From: Planktothricoides sp. SR001
GTDB taxonomy: Bacteria > Cyanobacteriota > Cyanobacteriia > Cyanobacteriales > Laspinemataceae
Direction: 5' to 3'
Assembly (NCBI RefSeq): GCF_001276715.1
Contig: NZ_LIUQ01000007.1
Span: forward strand, 45,228 to 109,227
DNA length: 64,000 nt
Below are positions 1-8,993 of the stretch, piece by piece. The position numbers and the translations under genes are program-made. The notes beneath the pieces are model-generated. The model saw only the letters and a program-made list of their open reading frames with translations, searched no databases and had not been told where the DNA came from. The first letter of the stretch is position 1; every line of letters starts with the position of its first letter.

Positions 1-165
1 CGGGAAGGATCGGGGAAAAGTTACCTAGAAAAGTTGCCTATTCCCTGATAACTGTTGAGGGAACGGGGTTCGGTTATCAGGGAATAGGGAACGGGGAACG
101 GGAAGGATCGGGGAAAAGTTACCTATTCCCTGATAACTGTTCCCTGATAACTGTTCCCTGATTGA
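1..165. repeat. Degenerate short-repeat region downstream of ilvC
   Basis: The sequence is made of imperfect copies of GGGAACGGGGAACGGG and TTCCCTGATAACTG, which pair with each other in places. The same words recur at 2515-2615. No gene is visible. The region lies just past the ilvC stop codon on the minus strand. Confidence 0.6.
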
Positions 166-1200
<1,035 letters not shown>

Positions 1201-1329
1201 TTATATTGTACCAGAGTAGAGTATGGAGATTGCGAGAATTAGCGATCGAAAGGCAACAGGGGTGCAGGGGAGCCGCCATCGAGCGGGGGAGCGGGGGGAG
1301 CCGCCATCGAGCAGAGGTGCAGGGGAGAA

Positions 1330-1396
1330 GTGAATAGTGAATAGTGAATAGTGAATAGTGAATAGTGAATAGTGAATAGTGAATAGTGAATAGTGA
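1330..1396. repeat. Tandem heptamer GTGAATA, about 9.5 copies
   Basis: Uninterrupted 7-bp units. The same unit occurs at 30625-30655 and, inverted, at 36418-36470. Upstream lies CATCGAGC-type low-complexity DNA (1260-1325) and downstream CCACCAACCA-type DNA (1440-1500). The 1159-1564 gap holds no credible gene, although repeats keep several frames open on the minus strand. Confidence 0.9.
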
Positions 1397-1406
1397 TAAT
1401 TCTTTT

Positions 1407-1434
1407 GTACGGGCGAATGGCCATTCGCCCCTAC
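1407..1434. repeat. Palindromic element, GTA..GGGCG/CGCCCCTAC ends
   Basis: The core GGGCGAATGGCCATTCGCCC is a perfect palindrome bounded by GTAC and CTAC. An almost identical copy with perfect ends lies at 60612-60639. It is a member of the GTAGGG...CCCTAC family described in the findings. Confidence 0.8.
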
Positions 1435-1564
1435 GACTTTCCCCAACCAACCACCAACCACCAACCAACAAGCAACAACCACCAACCACCAACCACCAAC
1501 TAATAACTTCTGTCGAGTTGAGTCATAATATCAGAACTAACTAACTGATATTTGCTTTGTACTG

Positions 1565-2110
1565 ATGTGGGTTCAAAATCAGGACGATCGAGAGCGGATG
1601 TCTGCTCAAACAGACGGTGGGTGGGCAATGCCTGCCGCATCCGAGGAGTTACAGAATTATTACACGGTGCTGGGATTGTCATATTCGGCGTCGATAGTGG
1701 AAATTCGCAAGGCGTACTGGGAATTTAGTAAGCGCTATCACCCAGATACGACTAATTTGCCTTCGGATTTGGCTAAGGAAAAGTTTCAAGAGGTGAAGGA
1801 AGCTTACGGGATTCTGAGCGATCCCCGGCAGCGGGCGATTTACGATCAACAGTTGCGTTTTTATCAGCAAAAGATTTATGAACATCAGCTTCGGCAGGGG
1901 TTAGCATCTAATCGCGCTTATGCTCGACCTTCGTCGCAGTCATCGTCCCTGGAACCTGTGGATCGTCCGTTATCCGCTGGGGAGATTTCGGCGCTGTTTT
2001 TTATGGCTATTACGGTTTTGGGCTGTATTATGCTGGCGATCGCGATCGCGGTTATCCGAGGAGATACGGCGTTTCAAACCGTTAGCTGCTTGTGTTTGCC
2101 TCCGGGCTAA
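1565..2110 (+). CDS. J-domain (DnaJ-like) membrane protein
   Basis: Residues ~30-95 form a J domain: YYTVLGLSYSASIVEIRKAY, then the HPD signature in YHPDTTN, then AYGILSDPRQRAIYD. J domains stimulate the ATPase of Hsp70/DnaK. There is no G/F region, zinc finger or DnaJ C-terminal domain, so this is a type III co-chaperone. A single hydrophobic segment (ISALFFMAITVLGCIMLAIA) near residues 140-165 suggests membrane anchoring. The start is uncertain: ATGs at 1565, 1598 and 1628 are in frame, and the last begins just before the domain. A DUF3143 gene follows 110 bp downstream on the same strand. The partner Hsp70 cannot be told from sequence. Confidence 0.85.
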   Translation: MWVQNQDDRERMSAQTDGGWAMPAASEELQNYYTVLGLSYSASIVEIRKAYWEFSKRYHPDTTNLPSDLAKEKFQEVKEAYGILSDPRQRAIYDQQLRFYQQKIYEHQLRQGLASNRAYARPSSQSSSLEPVDRPLSAGEISALFFMAITVLGCIMLAIAIAVIRGDTAFQTVSCLCLPPG

Positions 2111-2220
2111 AGCACTTTACCACTGCTTACCGGGGAATCTATCTGAGTTCTCTGATGATTTTGTCCAATGTCAATTCAATAAGTCATAGAATGATCGCAT
2201 ATATTCATGCTTAGAATTAA

Positions 2221-2496
2221 ATGATGACTAAACTGGCACCGACCACTCCTCTCTATAACCATCCTCTCCCTGATATCGAGCAATGGCTGCGCGATATGGG
2301 ATGCGAACAAAGCCGCGATGAGTTAAGTATTTGGTATGTGGAAAAACCCACCTGGAAAGCTGAGATAGAACTGGATATAGATCAGATTAATGTCCGCTAT
2401 ATTAATGCCGCTGGTGGTAATCAAGATATTAAGCGTTCTTTTAAGTATTCTTTAAGTCGCGAAGATATTCAGGAAGCGGTTTTTTCTGGGCCTTAA
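2221..2496 (+). CDS. DUF3143 family protein
   Basis: A 91-residue protein with the pattern of the cyanobacterial DUF3143 family: PLPDIEQWLRDMGCEQ near the N terminus, then WYVEKPTWKAEIELDIDQI. Its function is not known. It has no signal peptide or membrane segment and is probably cytoplasmic. It follows the J-domain gene in the same orientation, so the two may be co-transcribed and functionally linked; that is inference. ATGs at 2221 and 2224 are both possible. Confidence 0.8.
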   Translation: MMTKLAPTTPLYNHPLPDIEQWLRDMGCEQSRDELSIWYVEKPTWKAEIELDIDQINVRYINAAGGNQDIKRSFKYSLSREDIQEAVFSGP

Positions 2497-2514
2497 TTCG
2501 GTAAAAAAAAGGGA

Positions 2515-2610
2515 ATAGTTATTAGGGAACAGTTATCAGGGAATAGGCAACTTTTCCCCGTTCCCCGTTCCCCGTTCCCCGTTTCCCATTCCCCGTTTCC
2601 CGTTCCCTAT
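2515..2610. repeat. Low-complexity GTTCCCCGTTCCC-type repeat
   Basis: Imperfect tandem GTTCCCC words preceded by the TTATCAGGGAA motif also seen at 60-165. No gene is visible. Confidence 0.65.
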
Positions 2611-2704
2611 TCCTTGCGATCGCATGAAGGGGAAATTACCTCAGAGGCGATCGCTTTTTTTGCTCTAATTTTTGAGATCAGAGAGCAAAAATGTTTATGA
2701 GTTG

Positions 2705-3462
2705 CTAAGAATTGCGTTCGCGAAGCGTTGCGGATGCAATATCGCGAAGCGTTGCGGATGCAATATCGGGATCGATGCCCGCTTCTCGCAATAATTGCTC
2801 TAAACGTTTAGCCCGTTCGCGTTCCCGTTCCAGTTGTGCTGATACAGTTTCCTTAGCCTGACGTTCCTGTTTCAGTTGTGCTGATAAAATTTTTAGTCTT
2901 ACCTGAATATAGTCGGCAAAAGGTTGCCCGTCAGGAAGATATAACTGGAAAGTATCTGATGACAATTCAAAGCGAATTCCTAACCGAGGGGAAACCCAGC
3001 CATTAATTGACGAAATCTCATCTAGCCATTCCTCAGAACGTACCCATCCGGTTAAGCTATTTTGCTGCGGGTCGTAGAGATAGTATTCTTCTACTCCATA
3101 CCGTTGATAAAATATTTCCGACCCATTTCGGTGAAAGTATTGCTGGGGGAAAGAATATCAAATACTACTTGAGGGGCAATGTTATTTTCTTTCCACTGTT
3201 GATAAGAACCTCGGTCTCCTTTTTCCACCCCAAATACTACCATTACATCCGGGGCTTCGCTTAATTAGTTATTTCCCTGCACTGGATACCAGAGCAAGTC
3301 TCCGGCTATGAAAACCCGATCGTTTTCGGCAAATAGCCAAGCCAAGTTGTAGTAAATGACGGTAATCCAGCGAAATTGAATGGTGTTATCGGCGATCGGT
3401 TGTCCATCACTTTTAGGATAAATGATTTCCGCTTCGGTTTGGGGCTGTAATTGCATTACCAT
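2705..3462 (-). pseudogene. Broken Uma2-family (DUF820) endonuclease-like gene
   Basis: Three pieces of one Uma2-type protein can be read on the minus strand. The N-terminal part (3268-3462) ends at an in-frame TAA at 3265-3267 after LLWYPVQGNN. The same frame continues with LSEAPDVMVVFGVEKGDRG and ILSPSNTFTEMGRK, both typical of Uma2. Near 3115-3125 (AAATATTTTATC) the frame shifts, and the protein resumes as FYQRYGVEEYYLYDP through to a coiled-coil C-terminal tail at 2705. The last codons contain two exact 24-bp copies encoding DIASATLR. Uma2 proteins are PD-(D/E)XK-like and common in cyanobacteria, with unclear function. One nonsense mutation and one frameshift make this very probably a pseudogene, though sequencing error could mimic either lesion. 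Confidence 0.85.
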
Positions 3463-3723
3463 AAGTTATTTCCTCAAATCCGCACTACTTATTTTATATC
3501 ACTTTTTTTGCCAAGATAAGTCTATCGCTTTTTTCGAGAGAATAGCTAGAGGAAAGATATAATGCGATCGCGACTTAAAATATTTTATTTTATCGAGGGC
3601 AAATCAAAATAATTACCCACGCTGAACATCAGCGCAAAAGTCCCCATAAAAATAACTAAAAAATTGCCAAAAATGCCTAATTTAACAGTTAGATAAACTT
3701 TCAAAAAAATATTATAAAAACTA

Positions 3724-3752
3724 TTGACAAATCCAGAATAAAGCCTCATTAT
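3724..3752 (+). promoter_or_regulatory. Candidate sigma70-type promoter of the ncRNA
   Basis: A consensus TTGACA (3724-3729) is followed by 17 bp and CATTAT (3747-3752), which predicts a start near 3760. There is no open reading frame behind it until 4106. A structured segment ending in a hairpin lies immediately downstream. Confidence 0.55.
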
Positions 3753-3759
3753 ATAGTTA

Positions 3760-3970
3760 TAAAGACACTCAGGTTAACTGGGGCCAATGTAATACAAGCC
3801 CAAGCTAAACCAGGGATACCCGGCCCGGAGTTCCTCTTTGGAGATACTCAAGGGTTAAAAAACAAGAAAAAACCAGCAGTAGGAGCAGTTAAGTTCCACT
3901 CCGGGCCAGGTAAAACCCTCATAGCTTCCCACTCACCAGGAGAGCCCTCTGGCGGGGCTCTCCTGTGCCT
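3760..3970 (+). ncRNA. Candidate structured small RNA, about 205 nt
   Basis: Behind the promoter at 3724-3752 the sequence has no good reading frame but strong pairing. A perfect 10-bp stem (3822-3831 with 3898-3907) encloses about 66 nt that contain purine-rich AAAAAACAAG. A perfect 11-bp hairpin (3937-3947 with 3955-3965) follows, and then a T-rich stretch. Size and a long stem around a large open loop are compatible with a 6S-like RNA, but I do not recognise conserved 6S sequence and make no family assignment. It could also be an untranslated leader of the Rpn-type gene starting at 4106. The rest of the 3463-4105 gap holds no gene. Confidence 0.45.
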
Positions 3971-3997
3971 ATTTGTGATTTTTTGGTGATTTTTTTG
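3937..3997 (+). terminator. Hairpin terminator of the candidate ncRNA
   Basis: A perfect 11-bp GC-rich stem (3937-3947 / 3955-3965, loop TCTGGCG) is followed within 10-30 bases by T-rich DNA including runs of six and seven T. The T-run is not immediately adjacent, so termination strength is uncertain. Confidence 0.5.
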
Positions 3998-4105
3998 GAT
4001 ATATTTGCGATCGCCCTTAGCTTGACGCTTCACTTGTGATTAAGTCACCTAAAGCCTTGTGGTAAAATTTAGATAACTATCCCTAATGGCTTAAAAGGAA
4101 AAAAT

Positions 4106-4999
4106 ATGAGATTCATTAGTCCCAAGGTCGATTATGCCTTTAAAAAAATCTTTGGTTCTGAACAAAGTAAAGAAATCTTAATTAGCTTTCTCAATGCGAT
4201 CGTTTATGGGGGAGAGAAAGTGATGAAATCCTTAACCATTGTCAACCCCTATAACCCCGGTCAGGTGATGACATTAAAAGACACCTATCTAGATGTGAAA
4301 GCGGTTTTAGCGGACGGGTCAATTGTGGCGATCGAAATGCAAGTGGCTTCGATGACCGCTTTTAACAAACGAGTCGCTTATAATCTGACAAAAACCTATA
4401 GGAACCAGTTGGTTACAGAGGAGGATTATCCCTTACTTAATCCAGCGATCGCAGTGACAATAACCGATTTTATGCTGTTTCCACAAACCCAACAGGTAAT
4501 CAACAAATTTGTGTTTCAAGAAGAAACGCAACACTTTCCCTGTATTGACAAAGAATTGCGCCTGATATTTGTGGAGTTGCCCAAATTTAAGAAAACTCTC
4601 TCAGAGTTAAGTGCTTTAAGCGATAAATGGATTTATTTTCTCAAAGAAGCGGCTACTTTAGAGGAAATACCACCAAGTTTAGGGGAAGTCTCGGAAATAG
4701 AATTTGCTTTGAATTTGGCTAACCAAGCGAAGATGACGGTAGAAGAATTGGAAGCGGTCGATCGCCGGGGGATGATGTTGCAAGATGAGAAAGGACGACT
4801 ATCTTATGCCAAGGAACAAGGACGACTTGAACAAGCGATCGCCCTCGTGATGCGTCAACTATCCAAGCGTTTTGGAGAAATTACCCCGCCAATTATCAGT
4901 CAAGTTGAACAGCTATCTTTAGCGGATTTAGAAAGTTTAACCGAGGCAATTTTTGATTTTCAAAGTTTGGCTGATTTAGAAAATTGGCTGCAAGGGTAG
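4106..4999 (+). CDS. Rpn family (PD-(D/E)XK) nuclease / putative transposase
   Basis: 297 residues beginning MRFISPKVDYAFKKIFGSE, the hallmark of the Rpn/PDDEXK family. In E. coli, Rpn proteins promote recA-independent recombination, and related genes are abundant and mobile in cyanobacteria. The catalytic core is visible as DVKAVLADGSIVAIEMQ near residues 60-80 (D and ExQ of the PD-(D/E)XK fold). The C-terminal half is helical (LEAVDRRGMM, then LEQAIALVMRQLSKRFGE), which is where these proteins usually carry a variable tail. The start at 4106 follows AAAAGGAAAAAAT, a weak ribosome site. The frame is intact. A tandem palindromic repeat cluster begins 20 bp past the stop. The exact substrate is unknown. 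Confidence 0.85.
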   Translation: MRFISPKVDYAFKKIFGSEQSKEILISFLNAIVYGGEKVMKSLTIVNPYNPGQVMTLKDTYLDVKAVLADGSIVAIEMQVASMTAFNKRVAYNLTKTYRNQLVTEEDYPLLNPAIAVTITDFMLFPQTQQVINKFVFQEETQHFPCIDKELRLIFVELPKFKKTLSELSALSDKWIYFLKEAATLEEIPPSLGEVSEIEFALNLANQAKMTVEELEAVDRRGMMLQDEKGRLSYAKEQGRLEQAIALVMRQLSKRFGEITPPIISQVEQLSLADLESLTEAIFDFQSLADLENWLQG

Positions 5000-5018
5000 A
5001 GGCAAAGCATTCCCGCAA

Positions 5019-5231
5019 GTAGGGGCGAAGCATTCGGGCAGTTATCTCCAGGGGAAAACCCGATAATTAGCAGCCCGAATGCTTCGCCCTTACACTTCTG
5101 CATTCGGGCAGTTATCTCCAGGGTAAAAACCGAGAATTGACTGCCCGAATGCTTCGCCCTTACACTTCTGCATTCGGGCAGTTATCTCCAGGGTAAAAAC
5201 CGAGAATTGACTGCCCGAATGCTTCGCCCTT
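5019..5231. repeat. Three tandem ~70-bp palindromic elements
   Basis: Copies lie at about 5021-5088, 5100-5160 and 5171-5231, with a spacing of 70-71 bp. Each begins CATTCGGGCAGTTATCTCC and ends with the complementary ACTGCCCGAATG followed by CTTCGCCC. The last two copies are nearly identical. Related elements occur at 38439-38509, 43700-43792 and 55202-55353. Confidence 0.9.
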
Positions 5232-5286
5232 ACAGACGAAAATTTGTGGTTTATGCAACAGTAAATTGCTGTAAAGCTGGAAAATT

Positions 5287-6636
5287 TTATTTCCTCCAGA
5301 ATGGGTCAGCGATCGCCGTATTTAGCAATTCCTCAACACTATGAACCATTAACACGGGCACCTGAAGTTGACGGGATAAATCTTCAACGGTGACATCATC
5401 TAAAAATCGACTTTCACCATGTTTCAGCATCACCGTGGGCAATAAAATTGCTTCCCCTAAATCTTTCCCTTGCAATCCCATTAACAAATCTTGGCCGGTT
5501 AAAACCCCAGTCACGCTAATAGTTTGCCCCCAAAATTCACTATTTAAAGCTACCACTTGTATCTTTAATCCTTGCACCTGATTCAGGGATTGGCAAATCG
5601 GGTCAAAGGCTTTTTCCACCGCATTGCCCACCACCCAAGTTAAACGCCGTTCTGGGGTAACTTCTTTGGGCAAAATTCCAGCAGCTAATTCCTCAAATTG
5701 CCGGATAAATAAGCGAATTGAACCCACACCATTATCAATTTGGGGATAGTCTTGATAATCTGATTCCGGGGGCAATTCTTCACCGGCAATTAAAAACCAT
5801 TCATCCGCCAACCACGCAAAGGTGGATTTTAATTTTTTTCTAAAAGATGCTTGCAAATTCTGCACTTGCTGAATCACTTCTCTGGCTTTTTCGGGAGAGA
5901 CCGGGACTAATTCATCTTCATCGGGTCTAAATTTGGTTAAGCCAACGGGGACGACGGCAACCGATGCCACTGCTGGCACTTCACCCCGGCCAAATTTGGC
6001 TAAATCTAATAAAGTTTGTTCTAAGTGTTGACCATCATTAATTCCCGGACAAACGACGACTTGAGCATGAATTTGCAGGCGGCGTTCTTTAAACCATTGT
6101 AACTGTTTGAGGATGTCCCCGGATCGCGGATTTTTTAGTAAGCGAATGCGGATTTCTGGTTCAGTGGCATGAACGGAAACATAGAGAGGAGAAAGCCGCA
6201 TTTGTTCGATTCTTTCCCATTCTTTTTTTGGTAAGTTGGTCAGGGTGAGATAAGACCCATATAAAAAGCTGAGACGGTAGTCATCATCTTTGAGATATAG
6301 GGTGTCTCTCATTCCGGGCGGCTTTTGGTCGATGAAGCAAAAAGGACAACGATTATTACATTGAATTAGGCCATCAAACAAGGCGCTTTCAAATTCTAGA
6401 CCGAGGTCTTCGTCGTAGTCTTTTTCGATTTCTATCTGGTGAATTTTTCCTTTGGTGTCTTGAACTTCCAGTTCTAGGAATTCATCGGCACAAAGAAATT
6501 GGTAATCAATTAGATCCCGAGGACGAGTGCCATTAATGGAAATTAGGCGATCGCCCGGTTCAAAGCCAATTTCAGCGGCGATGGAATCGGGAATAATTTT
6601 GGTAATTTGGGCAGGACGGATAGATATTTCGCTCAT
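5287..6636 (-). CDS. TIGR03279-type PDZ / radical SAM / DUF512 protein
   Basis: A 449-residue protein of a family restricted mainly to cyanobacteria and annotated as a putative FeS-containing oxidoreductase; its reaction is unknown. Domains in order: an N-terminal PDZ-like segment (IPDSIAAEIGFEPGDRLISI), a radical SAM-like cluster motif CNNRCPFCF (CX3CX2C) around residue 95-105, and the C-terminal DUF512 domain (ELPPESDYQDYPQIDNGVGS onwards). I chose the ATG at 6636 (MSEISIRPAQI). An upstream extension to 6708 is encoded by intergenic repeat DNA (TPHTL) and is not credible. Family assignment is strong; function is open. Confidence 0.9.
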   Translation of the reverse strand: MSEISIRPAQITKIIPDSIAAEIGFEPGDRLISINGTRPRDLIDYQFLCADEFLELEVQDTKGKIHQIEIEKDYDEDLGLEFESALFDGLIQCNNRCPFCFIDQKPPGMRDTLYLKDDDYRLSFLYGSYLTLTNLPKKEWERIEQMRLSPLYVSVHATEPEIRIRLLKNPRSGDILKQLQWFKERRLQIHAQVVVCPGINDGQHLEQTLLDLAKFGRGEVPAVASVAVVPVGLTKFRPDEDELVPVSPEKAREVIQQVQNLQASFRKKLKSTFAWLADEWFLIAGEELPPESDYQDYPQIDNGVGSIRLFIRQFEELAAGILPKEVTPERRLTWVVGNAVEKAFDPICQSLNQVQGLKIQVVALNSEFWGQTISVTGVLTGQDLLMGLQGKDLGEAILLPTVMLKHGESRFLDDVTVEDLSRQLQVPVLMVHSVEELLNTAIADPFWRK

Positions 6637-6719
6637 TTTCGCAAGGGATTTAGCAACGGATAAGTTTATAAATGACAGGGTGTGGGGTGTAGGGTGTAGG
6701 GCCGCCATCGGGGGAATAA

Positions 6720-6832
6720 TTGATAATTAACAATTGATAATTGACAATTAAAGAAAATTATCAATTATCAATTATCAATTATTAATTATTAATTATTAAT
6801 TATCAATTATCAATTATCAATTACACCCCACA
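6720..6832. repeat. Tandem ATTATCA/ATTAATT heptamers
   Basis: AT-rich units of the type TCAATTA and TTAATTA are repeated in both orientations and could form a long cruciform. The cluster separates the radical SAM gene from uppP, both on the minus strand. A similar run is at 48155-48185. Confidence 0.85.
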
Positions 6833-6842
6833 CCCGACAGAA

Positions 6843-7847
6843 TTATTGTCCTACTGTCCAGGAAATTTGGGCAGCGATCGCGCCTAAAATAGTCAGACCA
6901 AAAATTAGCCGATAGCCCACAAATACCCAGGTGTTCTGGGTTTGTAAGAATTTAATTAACCAGGCGATCGAGCCATAAGAAAATACCACTGATGAGACGA
7001 GTCCGCAGATTAATGGCACCATCCCAACACCCCCGACCCCTTCACTTAATAAGTCTTTAAGCTCAACTAACCCGGCTAAGGTAATAGCGGGAATTCCTAA
7101 TAAAAAAGAAAATCGTGCAGCGGTAGCCCGTTCCAAGCCAATAAATAAGCCGGACGTAATGGTGGAACCGGAACGCGACACCCCAGGAATAATGGCTAAT
7201 GCTTGGGCGCAACCCATTAAGACCCCCTCTTTGAGGCTCAATTGCTCAAAGTTGCGCTGGCGTTTGCCCAATATTTCTGCCACTCCTAATAATAGCCCCA
7301 TGATAATGGAAACAATGGCAATTACTAATAAACTTCTGACTTTTGTGTCATAAAAATCCGCAATGGTGGCGTTAAATTTAATCCCTAGTCCTAAAATAAC
7401 GATGGGCAAGGTTCCCAGGGCAATGCCGATGACGATTTTTAGGTCGCGATCGCTGTATTTCTGCTCCCGTAAAGCACTGAATGCACCTTTAGTCAATCCG
7501 ATCAAGTCTCCCCAAAAGTACCACAAGACGGCGGCAATACTACCCAGTTGAATCACCGCAGTAAAAGAAACACCGGGATCTCCCCAACCGAGGACAACCG
7601 GCACAACTTTTAAATGAGCGGTGCTACTAATGGGTAAAAATTCTGTGAGTCCTTGAACCATTCCCAAGACAATGGCTTCCCAGAATGTTATCTGGGCATC
7701 GGTTGCCGAGGTGCTGGTTTCCGTGACTTGGTTGCTCAAAGCCTGACTAGAAAGCAATAGCGCACTGGTGACACCAGACCCGAATCCGCTTAATAATTTC
7801 CAGTTTGATAGTTTCGATTTAGATATTTTTAATTTAGATAAACCCAC
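6843..7847 (-). CDS. uppP: Undecaprenyl-diphosphatase (UppP/BacA)
   Basis: This integral membrane enzyme dephosphorylates undecaprenyl pyrophosphate, recycling the lipid carrier of peptidoglycan and polysaccharide synthesis; it also gives bacitracin tolerance in other bacteria. The family signatures are present: GMVQGLTEFLPISSTAHL near residues 65-85 and PGVSRSGSTITSGL near residues 220-235, with about eight hydrophobic helices. The start is probably GTG at 7847: AAAAGGAGG lies four bases upstream. Starting at 7925 would add a polar segment that overlaps this ribosome site. An N-terminal extension of about 50 residues before the conserved core remains, ending in a hydrophobic stretch. Downstream lies the radical SAM gene, 200 bp away. 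Confidence 0.93.
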   Translation of the reverse strand: MGLSKLKISKSKLSNWKLLSGFGSGVTSALLLSSQALSNQVTETSTSATDAQITFWEAIVLGMVQGLTEFLPISSTAHLKVVPVVLGWGDPGVSFTAVIQLGSIAAVLWYFWGDLIGLTKGAFSALREQKYSDRDLKIVIGIALGTLPIVILGLGIKFNATIADFYDTKVRSLLVIAIVSIIMGLLLGVAEILGKRQRNFEQLSLKEGVLMGCAQALAIIPGVSRSGSTITSGLFIGLERATAARFSFLLGIPAITLAGLVELKDLLSEGVGGVGMVPLICGLVSSVVFSYGSIAWLIKFLQTQNTWVFVGYRLIFGLTILGAIAAQISWTVGQ

Positions 7848-7850
7848 GAT

Positions 7851-7860
7851 TCCTCCTTTT
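7851..7860 (-). promoter_or_regulatory. Strong ribosome binding site that fixes the uppP start
   Basis: On the minus strand it reads AAAAGGAGGA, then ATC, then GTG. It is the best Shine-Dalgarno match I saw in the window and argues for the GTG start at 7847. Confidence 0.75.
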
Positions 7861-8054
7861 GTATTGGGCAACTCTTGTTTTGGGCAACTTACAGACCATA
7901 GAACAGACCATAGACATTCTTTCATTCACATTGAATCAGTTCCCCTGAATATCTTGAATATATTGATCTGAAAAAGCTCTTTAAATTTACTTGGCAAGGA
8001 TTTGAGTCTGGTATATTAAATAAGATGAAGTTAAGTAAAGAATATTAAAATCCG

Positions 8055-8801
8055 TTGTTTAACGATACTTGGTCTGTTAGGGATGTCACCGCATCTTTGC
8101 TTAAGTCTCCGGTTAATTTGCTCACTTTTGTTCTAGGCAAAATTGGGGTCGCCAAACCGGGATTGGTCTTTGCGGCGTCAGTGTTTCTGGTTTCGGTGCC
8201 GGTATTTTTTGAAGCTCCTTTGGTGAGATATCTGCCTTTAGTGAGCTTGATTCTTACCGGCGGCTGGTTTTGGCTGAGTCGGTGGTTAATGTCTCAGTCT
8301 GCTACGGCGGTTTGGGGCGATTTGTTGATGGGCTTTACGGGTAGTTGGTTGGCGGGTTCTTTGTATTGGGGGGGGTTGCGTTGGGAACCGACCCTACATT
8401 TGCCCGTGGAGGCGATCGCCTTGCCGATGGCGATTTGGTGTATCCGTCGCAATCAATGGCTGGTGGGTGCTTGGTTTTATGTGGGTTCTTTATTTGGCAC
8501 TGCGGTCACGGATATTTATTTTTATTTAGTGGATCTGATTCCCCACTGGCGCCAATTGATGCTGGCTGAATCAGATTTAGCGATGCCAATTTTCCGCAGT
8601 GCGATCGCTCAAGTCCATACCCCTTGGGGAATTGGCTGTGCGGCAGTCCTCGCTACGGTTCTTCTGGTCGTCGGTTTTTTTCCTTTAGGCTATCGTAGAA
8701 GCAGCCCATCAGAAACATTACACTGGTGGGCATTTTCAGGTGCAGTTCTCAGTACAATTTTGGTGGATGGCCTATTTTGGTTGGCGGCTTTGGCGGCTTA
8801 A
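8055..8801 (+). CDS. DUF3120 membrane protein
   Basis: 248 residues with six or so hydrophobic segments and the character of the cyanobacterial DUF3120 family. It has an N-terminal LLTFVLGKIGVAKPGLVFAA stretch and internal WGDLLMGFTGSWLAGSLYWG. The function is not known; the protein should be in the cytoplasmic or thylakoid membrane. No ATG is available at the N terminus. The frame opens with TTG at 8055, because an in-frame TAA at 8046-8048 blocks anything earlier, so the start is uncertain. The next genes are on the same strand, but the 190-bp gap suggests separate transcription. Confidence 0.78.
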   Translation: MFNDTWSVRDVTASLLKSPVNLLTFVLGKIGVAKPGLVFAASVFLVSVPVFFEAPLVRYLPLVSLILTGGWFWLSRWLMSQSATAVWGDLLMGFTGSWLAGSLYWGGLRWEPTLHLPVEAIALPMAIWCIRRNQWLVGAWFYVGSLFGTAVTDIYFYLVDLIPHWRQLMLAESDLAMPIFRSAIAQVHTPWGIGCAAVLATVLLVVGFFPLGYRRSSPSETLHWWAFSGAVLSTILVDGLFWLAALAA

Positions 8802-8993
8802 AAGAAAATGCGGATAGGCCGAAATAGATGGCGCCGATTCCTGCGATCGCCAAAAATTTCCGGATCATCAAAATCTTCGGCTCAATTATGTAAAACATCT
8901 GTAAAAAAATTGCCACCTCTGTCCTTTAGGCTTACCCCATAAAGACCAGGGTAGAATCAGAGGGCGAGGTCTGGCAGCACTGGGAGGCCCATA

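Noticed and set aside
3848-4033. 61-residue minus-strand frame over the candidate RNA
   Set aside because: No ribosome site and no family features; it is antisense to a hairpin-rich region with a promoter on the other strand.
5019-5231. Possible CRISPR array of 70-bp periodicity
   Set aside because: The whole 70-bp unit is repeated, including the would-be spacer, and each unit is itself a palindrome.
8406-8425. GCGATCGC octamers here and at dozens of other places
   Set aside because: This is HIP1, a genome-wide cyanobacterial oligomer, not a local regulatory site or inserted element.
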